Of a stretch of DNA of 11,837 nt, positions 1 through 6,011 are shown in pieces. The number at the start of each line of letters is the position of its first letter. The stretch's first letter is position 1. This stretch comes from Lachnospiraceae bacterium UBA3386. GTDB lineage: Bacteria > Bacillota > Clostridia > Lachnospirales > Lachnospiraceae. The position numbers were made by a program, and so were the translations under genes. The notes under the pieces were generated by a model that saw only the letters and a list, made by a program, of their open reading frames with translations, made no database searches and had not been told where the DNA came from. The stretch covers positions 1-11,837 of the forward strand of contig DEPS01000070.1 of the NCBI GenBank assembly GCA_002358875.1, written 5' to 3'.

Positions 1-2403
1 GGGGATAAGGCCGGAGCCGGCAGAAAGGCGAGGCTGGAGGAAAGGAAGGAACGGAGAAGGCAGAAAAAGAAGGAAAAAGAAGAAAAGAAGGCGAGGGAAA
101 AAAAGATTTCCGCCCAGAACACCATCCCCTACAGGGAGATGGCAAAGGACGGGACCTGCCGGGTAAAGGAGCACACGTATTCCCGGACGATCCGTTTCTA
201 TGACATCAACTACCAGCTGGCCCAGAACGAGGACAAGAGCGCGATCTTCGAGAGCTGGTGCGATTTTCTCAACTACTTCGACAGCAGCATCCATGTGCAG
301 CTTTCTTTTATCAACCATAAGAGCAGCATGTCGGAGTATGAGAAAGTGATCCGGATAAAGCCCAAGAACGATGCCTTTGATGATGTCCGCGCCGAGTACG
401 CCCAGATGCTGCAGGCCCAGCTGGCCAAGGGAAACAACGGTCTCGTACGCTCAAAGTACATTACCTTTTCCATTGAGGCGAACACATATCAGGATGCGAA
501 GCCGCGCCTGGAGAGAATTGAGACCGATATCCTCAACAATTTCAAGGTGCTGGGGGTGACGGCTTATCCTTTAAATGGCGAGGAACGGCTGAAGATCCTC
601 TATGAGACGTTCAATCCGGAGACAGAGAACCCCTTCAGGTTTTCTTACAGCCAGTTGATGCAGACAGGCCTTTCTACAAAAGATTTTGTGGCCCCGACCA
701 GCTTTGTATTTAAGAGCGGCAAAGTATTCATGATGGGGAAGACCATGGGCGCGGCGTCCTATCTGCAGATCCTGGCCCCGGAGCTGACGGACAAGATGCT
801 GGCGGATTTTTTGGACATGGATAAGAGCCTGATCGTCAACATCCATATCCAGTCACTGGATCAGGCGAAGGCCATCAAGCTGGTTAAGGGGAAGGTCACC
901 GACATTAACAGAATGAAGATTGAGGAGCAGAAAAAAGCGGTCCGTTCCGGCTATGACATGGACATCATTCCTTCCGACCTGTCCACTTACGGAAATGATG
1001 CACACCGTCTCCTGGAAGACCTGCAGTCCCGGAATGAGAGAATGTTTCTGGTAACTGTTATCTTTCTCAATACAGCTAAGACGAGGCAGGATCTGGAAAT
1101 TGCCGTATTTCAGACAGCAGGTATCGCGCAGAAATTCAACTGTGTCCTGCGCAGGCTTGATTACCTTCAGGAGGAAGGGCTCATGAGCAGCGTGCCGCTG
1201 GGGATCAACCTTGTCCCGATCACAAGGGCCCTGACAACGACCGCTACGGCAATTTTTGTTCCCTTTACGACGCAGGAGTTGTTCATGCCTGGTGAGTCAC
1301 TGTACTACGGCCTCAATGCCCTGTCCAACAATATGATCATGGTGGATCGCAAGATGCTCAAGAACCCTAACGGCCTGATCTTGGGCACGCCCGGCGCCGG
1401 CAAATCATTTTCCGCAAAAAGAGAGATCACGAATGCATTTTTTGTCACGGAAGATGATATTATTATAGGAGACCCGGAAGGCGAGTATTACCCTCTGGTC
1501 CATGCCCTGGGAGGGCAGGTCATTCATATCTCGCCGACCAGCCACGACTACATCAACCCCATGGATATCAACCTGGACTACTCTGACGATGACAATCCCC
1601 TCGGCTTCAAGTCCGATTTTATCCTCTCCCTGTGCGAGCTGATCATGGGCTCCCGAAACGGCATCGAGGCGGAGGAAAAATCAGTTATTGACCGGTGCCT
1701 GCCGTTCGTCTATCAGAAGTATCTTCTGGATCCGGTGCCGGAGAACATGCCTACCCTGGGGGATCTGTATACTACTCTCCGTTCTCAGAAGGAGGATCAG
1801 GCACAGCGAATTGCGACTGCTTTGGAGATCTATGTCAACGGCTCCCTCCGCGTATTCAACCACCAGACCAACGTCGAGCTGGACAACCGCATCGTCTGCT
1901 TTGACATCAAGGAACTTGGGAAGCAGTTGAAAAAGATCGGGATGCTGATCATCCAGGATCAGGTCTGGAACCGCGTGACCATTAACAGGGAAGCTCATAA
2001 ATCAACGCGTTATTATATTGACGAATTTCATCTCCTTTTGAAGGAGGAACAGACGGCGGCCTATTCGGTAGAGATCTGGAAGAGATTCCGGAAATGGGGC
2101 GGGATCCCGACTGGCATAACACAGAACGTGAAAGACCTCCTGGCCTCCCGGGAGATTGAAAACATCTTTGAGAACTCGGATTTTCTTTACATGTTGAACC
2201 AGGCAGCAGGCGACCGCCAGATCCTTGCGAAACAGCTGAATATTTCACCCTATCAGCTCTCTTACGTCACCAACTCAGGAGAAGGCGAGGGCCTCCTCTT
2301 CTACGGAAATATCATCATTCCCTTCAAAGACCGGTTCGACAGGAGTACCAAACTATATGCACTTATGACGACCAAAGTTTCCGATTTAAAATCGGATACA
2401 TAA
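1..2403 (+). CDS. virB4: VirB4-like conjugative transfer ATPase (CD1110-type), 5' end cut by the window edge
   Basis: This is the cytoplasmic ATPase that energises the type IV secretion (conjugation) channel. The frame is open from base 1 with no stop, so the ATG at 139 is internal; 800 residues are visible. Seen: a Lys/Glu/Arg-rich N-terminal stretch (visible residues 8-36), then NTIPYREM and a region like the CagE/TrbE/VirB N-terminal domain (YDINYQLAQ). Walker A GTPGAGKS is at residues 462-469, and Walker B YYIDEFH at 671-677 supplies the Asp-Glu pair. The C-terminus (YALMTTKVSDL) resembles the usual family end, so the 3' end is intact. Family members are roughly 780-820 residues, so little is missing on the left. 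It is transcribed toward the peptidase gene but separated from it by about 750 bp, an unusually large gap for this operon. No terminator was seen directly after its stop. Confidence 0.93.
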   Translation, partial: GDKAGAGRKARLEERKERRRQKKKEKEEKKAREKKISAQNTIPYREMAKDGTCRVKEHTYSRTIRFYDINYQLAQNEDKSAIFESWCDFLNYFDSSIHVQLSFINHKSSMSEYEKVIRIKPKNDAFDDVRAEYAQMLQAQLAKGNNGLVRSKYITFSIEANTYQDAKPRLERIETDILNNFKVLGVTAYPLNGEERLKILYETFNPETENPFRFSYSQLMQTGLSTKDFVAPTSFVFKSGKVFMMGKTMGAASYLQILAPELTDKMLADFLDMDKSLIVNIHIQSLDQAKAIKLVKGKVTDINRMKIEEQKKAVRSGYDMDIIPSDLSTYGNDAHRLLEDLQSRNERMFLVTVIFLNTAKTRQDLEIAVFQTAGIAQKFNCVLRRLDYLQEEGLMSSVPLGINLVPITRALTTTATAIFVPFTTQELFMPGESLYYGLNALSNNMIMVDRKMLKNPNGLILGTPGAGKSFSAKREITNAFFVTEDDIIIGDPEGEYYPLVHALGGQVIHISPTSHDYINPMDINLDYSDDDNPLGFKSDFILSLCELIMGSRNGIEAEEKSVIDRCLPFVYQKYLLDPVPENMPTLGDLYTTLRSQKEDQAQRIATALEIYVNGSLRVFNHQTNVELDNRIVCFDIKELGKQLKKIGMLIIQDQVWNRVTINREAHKSTRYYIDEFHLLLKEEQTAAYSVEIWKRFRKWGGIPTGITQNVKDLLASREIENIFENSDFLYMLNQAAGDRQILAKQLNISPYQLSYVTNSGEGEGLLFYGNIIIPFKDRFDRSTKLYALMTTKVSDLKSDT

Positions 2404-2404
2404 T

Positions 2405-2800
2405 TCAGGAACTGGAAATGCATTCAGGTGGTGCTGGTACAAGCTGCACAAAGCTGTGATAGTGGTCCTCAGTGTAGTATATACGCGTGCAAGCTGTATT
2501 GTATACAATCCTTTTTTGCCCCCTTGCTGGTGCACCAAGAGTGTCTATATCACACTCGCACCAGGCGTCCGCTGGTAACGTCCCACCTATATTATTGTAC
2601 GTATCCCCGCCAATACACTTACCAGGGGCGTAGGGCTCGAGTGAGCCCCTAACCCATCCGAGACTTTTGGCTGTAGCCTTGCTAATGTAGTTGGGTGGCA
2701 GAGTACCATACGTATACAGGTACAGGGCAACCTGCACTGCATCACAGTAGGTTCCGTCGTGTGGTATATTTTTTTGTTTGGAGTGCCCAAGATTTGCCAT
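2405..2800 (-). CDS. Leaderless barnase-like (microbial RNase N1/T1 family) ribonuclease, antisense within the transfer module
   Basis: The 131-residue product aligns by eye with barnase over almost its whole length: NYISKATAKSLGW matches NYITKSEAQALGW, PGKCIGGD matches PGKSIGGD, and KRIVY and EDHYHSF match the C-terminal core. Counterparts of the barnase catalytic residues are present: K41 (K27), E82 (E73), R93 (R83), R97 (R87), H113 (H102) and Y114 (Y103). The guanine-recognition loop differs: barnase SNREG is NNIGG here, so the R59 and E60 equivalents are lost. There is no signal peptide, and six cysteines are present, whereas barnase has none. Start choice: GGAGGG lies 6 nt upstream of the ATG and an in-frame TAA lies just before it, so the gene is free-standing and not a fragment of a larger toxin. 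It converges on virB4 with one base between stop codons. No barstar-like gene was found. Family is clear; activity and role are inferred. Confidence 0.8.
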   Translation of the reverse strand: MANLGHSKQKNIPHDGTYCDAVQVALYLYTYGTLPPNYISKATAKSLGWVRGSLEPYAPGKCIGGDTYNNIGGTLPADAWCECDIDTLGAPARGQKRIVYNTACTRIYYTEDHYHSFVQLVPAPPECISSS

Positions 2801-2806
2801 AAATAT

Positions 2807-2812
2807 CCCTCC
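2807..2812 (-). promoter_or_regulatory. Ribosome binding site of the barnase-like gene
   Basis: On the minus strand GGAGGG stands 6 nt upstream of the ATG at 2800. Together with the in-frame TAA just upstream, it fixes the start and argues that the gene is translated as a separate protein. Confidence 0.7.
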
Positions 2813-2916
2813 GCATTAGGCTTGGAATGTCTTTGCGTTGGGGATATGGCAGGGTAACGCCGTCTATAACAAAAAAATGCTTATCGTTTGCAACTCTGGT
2901 TTAACTTTTATGCGCA

Positions 2917-2940
2917 CGAAAAAGCCACCTTAAGGTGGTT
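2917..2940 (-). terminator. Palindrome with a U-run on the minus strand: possible intrinsic terminator or operator
   Basis: CCACCTTAAGGTGG is a perfect palindrome at 2925-2938. Read on the minus strand it gives a 5-7 bp stem with a TTAA loop followed by CTTTTTCG, the shape of a short intrinsic terminator. It sits about 125 bp upstream of the barnase-like start and would block minus-strand transcription entering from the peptidase side. A dimeric repressor operator is the alternative reading. Confidence 0.35.
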
Positions 2941-3090
2941 CGCGGGAATTATCTTAGGAAAATTGATATTCCCTTGGGATGTCTGGAAAGTTCAAATGGT
3001 AGGCTGGCAGATGTCATTCAGGAGGAATTACGGGATTTTCGTACGTAGAAGTAACAGATTAGCATATGAATAACATAGTGGATGACAAAA

Positions 3091-3123
3091 GGCCGTTTTG
3101 CATTTTATGCAGACGGTTTTTTT
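3091..3123 (+). terminator. Strong intrinsic terminator or attenuator just upstream of the peptidase gene
   Basis: TTTTGCAT and ATGCAGA pair around a TTT loop. The stem continues after one bulged T with CCG/CGG and G-T pairs, and seven Ts follow at 3117-3123. The hairpin and T-tract are strong, yet only 30 bp separate it from the peptidase ATG, too little for a separate promoter. The nearest plus-strand gene upstream ends almost 700 bp earlier. It may therefore act as an attenuator that needs read-through rather than as a gene-end terminator. Confidence 0.75.
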
Positions 3124-3134
3124 ATTGGGATTTT

Positions 3135-3145
3135 AAGGGAGGTGA
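3135..3145 (+). promoter_or_regulatory. Ribosome binding site that sets the peptidase start at 3154
   Basis: AAGGGAGGTGA is close to a perfect Shine-Dalgarno sequence, 8 nt upstream of the ATG at 3154. The earlier in-frame ATG at 3082 has no such signal, and its first codons run through the terminator hairpin. The start at 3154 is therefore preferred. Confidence 0.85.
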
Positions 3146-3153
3146 CTGAGCCT

Positions 3154-5853
3154 ATGGCAGGAAAGCGGTATCGGGCAAAGGACCGGAAAGTGGCAAAGAT
3201 GGAGCGGACAGGTCTTGTAGAGGAAAATGTCCGTACCGGCGAAAAGACCCGGACTTCAGAAGGAAGCGTAAGGGAGATCACTTTTGATGGCAGATTAAGT
3301 TCCGGCAGGATTCCAGGGGCGCAGGAACATGCTCATCTGGAGCCGGAAACTTCAGGATCAAATGTACATTCATCTGGAAGGCAGTACAGGAGTCATTCGG
3401 CAGACAGAGGATCCCGAGGCAGGGAGAAAGAAGCCGGCTACTCCAGCATGGATTACAACAGACAGGAAGCTCAGGAGTTACAGGATGCTTTTGCCTCCAG
3501 TTCACAATCAAGTAGCAGGGATATTGGGAGCGGCAGATCTCATCAAAGCCGGAATCCCAGAGAGCGGGAAACAGACGGTTCAGGAAGCCAGGAGCCATTC
3601 AATCCCTATCGCAGTGATCCATATTCAGAAAAGAGTGACGTTAGAGAATCAGCTCATTTTGACGATCAGGATGCGAATGGCCGAAGGCGGGAAGATTATA
3701 CAAGTATTCGTGATAACCACGCTGAGAATGCTGTATCCAGTGAAATTTCTAATGACCGTGACCACGCTGAGAATTCCAATAGTAAAAAGCAAATACGGAA
3801 TCAGCGGAAAGCGGCAGAAAAATACCGGGAACAGGTCTCCAATACTGGGGAAGGATCAGGAAGATTTGGCACAAGCATGGAGAATGCGGGATATCCTGCC
3901 AACTACATCGGACTTTCAACTACCTCATCTTTGTCTGCTCAGTCTGAGAATATTCAATATGGCCATTCGACAAGGTCGGATTCAAGAGGAAATCTTCACA
4001 ATGGAGATTTGGCATACGCAGGGACAAACTCGACTCCGCCGGATAGCCGCCTGTCAGGGATTTCATCAGAAGACCTTCACCGGAAAATTCGTAAAGACCA
4101 GGTGTGGCAGGGGTTTCAGCAGGCACAGGCAGCACAGGGACAAGGGTTTTCATCATCAGGAGAAGCAGTCAGGCAGGGAACGGGCGGTCATTCGACCGGA
4201 AATCCTGTTCCCGGCACAGGAAATGAAACGGACGCATTATCCAGCACATTACAGAAATCAAAGCTGATGTTCGGGGACGAGTCTTCCAGAATGGTACGCG
4301 GCGCAGGCATGGCCATGGCGGGGCGTGCAGCAGGAAGGCTGGCATATGGGGCTGGCAGGTTTGCTTACCGCAGACTCAGGGAGGATACGGGACAGGAGGC
4401 TGAAGAAATTGATGATAGCGTAGCCAATGATGCCATTCACCAGGCAGAAAAAGCTGGCACAGGTGCAGTCCGGATGGCTTCTGCCAGAAGCCCGAATGGC
4501 AGGAAATCCGTTCGAAAAAAAATGAACGAGAAACAAAGGCTCATGACAGCAGCTTCCGGGAAGAAGGACTTGGTATCAGATGGTCCAGCTGGTATTGACA
4601 AAGGAACCGCAGGAAAAAAGAAGAAATCCTCGAAGGAGATCAACCGTTTCTGGCAGCGAAAGAGATACAAGGACGCCTATAAAAAGGCAAGGAGAACCGG
4701 CGGTGTCCTTACAGGTGCGGGTGAAAAGGCATATGGATCAGGCAGCATTTTCTCTTGGACGCTGCAGCGTATCCGCAGGATGATTGGAGGCGGGGAAAAC
4801 AGCCATGTCCTCATGACGGCTGTTGCCATAGGCGTGATCACGATGCTTGTTGCAGCGTCCATTTCGTCCTGTGCATCCTTTATCCAGGGGATCGGGGCGA
4901 CGTTTACAGGATCGACCTATCCGAGCACGGATACGGACATATACCTGGCTGAGGCGGCATATTCCGCCCTTGAAGCCGGGCTGAATACGGAAATCATGCG
5001 GATGGAACAGGACAATCCGGGTTATGACGAGTACCGATACCAGATAGATGAAATCTTCCATAATCCATATCAGCTGATCTCCCTTCTGACTACCCTGTAT
5101 GGAGAATTCACTTATCCACAGATTGAACAGACGGGTATCCTGCAGGAACTTTTTGGGGAACAATATGCCATCACCACCTCCGTCAGCACGGAGTCAGAAA
5201 CGGTCGTTGTAGAGGAAATCATTGATGAAGAGACCGGGACCATCACCCAGGTGGTGGAAGAACGGCAAAGACGGATCTTAAACATTGTCCTGCAGAATAA
5301 TGGATTTGATTCTGTCACGAGACGGCACTTGACGGATACGCAGATTCCCATGTACCTGCTCTATAACGCCACAAATGGAAACCGCGATTACCTTTTTGAC
5401 GTGACAGCAACCGGCGGATATCAGGGAAGGGGCCAGGACTTCGACTATACAGTCCCCGCGGAGGCTCTGTCAGATGAGCGGTTTGCCAGGATGCTGCGAG
5501 AGGCAGAGCGTTATCTTGGCTATCCATATGTCTGGGGAGGATCATCACCATCCACCAGCTTTGACTGCTCGGGCTTTGTATGCTGGGTGATCAATCGTTG
5601 CGGGAATGGCTGGAGCGTCCCTCGGACAACGGCGGACGGCCTGCGCAGGTACTGCTCCTATGTTTCGCCTGGGGAAGCAAGGCCAGGTGACCTGGTGTTT
5701 TTCCAGAATACCTATAACGCACCAGGAGCAACACATGTAGGTATTTATGTTGGCGAGGGAATGATGATCCACTGCGGTGACCCAATTCAGTACACTTCGA
5801 TTGAGTCCACTTATTGGCGCGCTCATTTTCTTGCATTCGGAAGAATACATTAA
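3154..5853 (+). CDS. Membrane-anchored NlpC/P60 (C40) peptidase of the conjugation machinery, CD1108-type
   Basis: This 899-residue protein probably cuts peptidoglycan stem peptides so the conjugation channel can cross the wall. Seen: a basic start (MAGKRYRAKDRKVAKMERTG); a long low-complexity Ser/Gly/Asn/Gln/Arg-rich region to about residue 440; a basic stretch; then one hydrophobic segment at about 552-575. Next comes the family signature AEAAYSALEAGLN and a linker with Glu/Val-rich strands. The C-terminal NlpC/P60 domain runs from about 770 to 899, with catalytic Cys805 (FDCSGF), His861 (ATHVGIY) and His873 (MIHCGDP). The C-terminus YWRAHFLAFGRIH resembles the natural end of the family, so the nearby transposon has not truncated it. 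The part before the membrane segment (about 550 residues) is longer than I recall for relatives. A direct 14-bp repeat (3716-3729, 3761-3774) lies in the disordered part. Translation starts at the strong ribosome binding site above, and a terminator-like hairpin precedes it. Confidence 0.9.
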   Translation: MAGKRYRAKDRKVAKMERTGLVEENVRTGEKTRTSEGSVREITFDGRLSSGRIPGAQEHAHLEPETSGSNVHSSGRQYRSHSADRGSRGREKEAGYSSMDYNRQEAQELQDAFASSSQSSSRDIGSGRSHQSRNPRERETDGSGSQEPFNPYRSDPYSEKSDVRESAHFDDQDANGRRREDYTSIRDNHAENAVSSEISNDRDHAENSNSKKQIRNQRKAAEKYREQVSNTGEGSGRFGTSMENAGYPANYIGLSTTSSLSAQSENIQYGHSTRSDSRGNLHNGDLAYAGTNSTPPDSRLSGISSEDLHRKIRKDQVWQGFQQAQAAQGQGFSSSGEAVRQGTGGHSTGNPVPGTGNETDALSSTLQKSKLMFGDESSRMVRGAGMAMAGRAAGRLAYGAGRFAYRRLREDTGQEAEEIDDSVANDAIHQAEKAGTGAVRMASARSPNGRKSVRKKMNEKQRLMTAASGKKDLVSDGPAGIDKGTAGKKKKSSKEINRFWQRKRYKDAYKKARRTGGVLTGAGEKAYGSGSIFSWTLQRIRRMIGGGENSHVLMTAVAIGVITMLVAASISSCASFIQGIGATFTGSTYPSTDTDIYLAEAAYSALEAGLNTEIMRMEQDNPGYDEYRYQIDEIFHNPYQLISLLTTLYGEFTYPQIEQTGILQELFGEQYAITTSVSTESETVVVEEIIDEETGTITQVVEERQRRILNIVLQNNGFDSVTRRHLTDTQIPMYLLYNATNGNRDYLFDVTATGGYQGRGQDFDYTVPAEALSDERFARMLREAERYLGYPYVWGGSSPSTSFDCSGFVCWVINRCGNGWSVPRTTADGLRRYCSYVSPGEARPGDLVFFQNTYNAPGATHVGIYVGEGMMIHCGDPIQYTSIESTYWRAHFLAFGRIH

Positions 5854-5855
5854 AA

Positions 5856-5860
5856 AGAAT
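5856..5860. other. Presumed target-site duplication (left copy) of the Tn7-like element
   Basis: Tn7-family elements duplicate 5 bp on insertion. The five bases before the 5'-TGT terminus are AGAAT. The partner copy would lie at the far end, outside the window, so this is inferred from the mapped terminus only. Confidence 0.45.
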
Positions 5861-6000
5861 TGTCTGATTACAATTAAGTTTGATAAAATGACAAATTAGA
5901 TTGATAAATTACAATTAAATATGATAATATAAACAAAAAGGAAAAAAGTTACAATGAGTGTGATAATAAGTCTCTAAATTACAATCAAGACAGATAAAAG
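5861..6000 (+). repeat. Transposon end with five TnsB-binding-site-like repeats
   Basis: Five copies of a 20-21 bp unit with the pattern (A/G)T(T/G)ACAA - 7 to 8 variable bases - GATAA lie at 5867-5887, 5888-5908, 5908-5928, 5948-5967 (one base shorter) and 5978-5998. All have the same orientation. The first three are head-to-tail and the last two are spaced, with ACAA-to-ACAA distances of 21, 20, 40 and 30 bp. A dense array is what the Tn7 right end shows. The core resembles Tn7 TnsB sites (GACAA followed by an AT-rich stretch). The region is strongly AT-rich compared with the flanking genes. Binding by TnsB is inferred. Confidence 0.85.
5901..5928 (+). promoter_or_regulatory. Candidate promoter for tnsABC-tniQ inside the TnsB sites
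   Basis: TTGATA (5901-5906, one mismatch to TTGACA) and GATAAT (5923-5928, one mismatch to TATAAT, with TG just before) are 16 bp apart. They fall inside repeats 2 and 3, so TnsB bound at the end should repress transcription. The AT-richness of the repeats makes chance matches more likely, so this is moderate evidence. Confidence 0.5.
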
Positions 6001-6011
6001 GCGGTGCACCT

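Larger units (their letters stand above)
2801..3153. other. Gene-poor spacer between the barnase-like gene and the peptidase gene
   Basis: About 350 bp without a convincing gene. It holds the minus-strand leader of the barnase-like gene, a perfect 14-bp palindrome (2925-2938), a plus-strand intrinsic terminator (3091-3123) and the peptidase ribosome binding site (3135-3145). A plus-strand frame is open from 2905 to the stop at 3046-3048. Its last part reads like a real protein tail (GRLADVIQEELRDFRT), but it has no ATG and no ribosome binding site, so it could be a remnant of a displaced gene. I saw no clear sigma-A promoter on the plus strand. Confidence 0.5.
1..5860 (+). mobile_element. Part of a Firmicutes conjugative element (transfer module), both ends outside the window or interrupted
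   Basis: Two adjacent transfer genes on the plus strand define this block: a VirB4-like ATPase and a membrane-anchored NlpC/P60 peptidase. This gene order is established for clostridial conjugative transposons (the CD1110/CD1108 type named after Clostridioides difficile elements). The block runs off the left edge and is interrupted on the right by a Tn7-like transposon end at 5861. No integrase, relaxase or origin of transfer is visible, so I cannot say whether it is an integrative element or a plasmid. An antisense ribonuclease gene and about 350 bp of non-coding DNA separate the two transfer genes, which looks like an accessory insertion. Confidence 0.8.

Noticed and set aside
139..2403. 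ATG at 139 as the start of the VirB4-like gene
   Set aside because: The frame is open to base 1 and the upstream residues (QNTIPYREM) match the usual family N-terminal region, so the ATG is internal.
2888..3073. 61-codon plus-strand ORF in the spacer
   Set aside because: No ribosome binding site and no recognisable domain, and its frame crosses the palindrome; not supported as a gene.
3082..3153. Earlier in-frame ATG at 3082 for the peptidase
   Set aside because: It has no good ribosome binding site and its first codons are the terminator hairpin; AAGGGAGGTGA before 3154 is far better.
3329..4267. 312-codon plus-strand ORF in another frame of the peptidase gene
   Set aside because: It overlaps the low-complexity part of the peptidase, has no ribosome binding site, and its composition looks like a frame shadow.
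5854..6011. The repeats as a CRISPR array
   Set aside because: Units are 20-21 bp, degenerate, partly without spacers, next to a transposon terminus, and no cas gene is present; TnsB sites explain them better.
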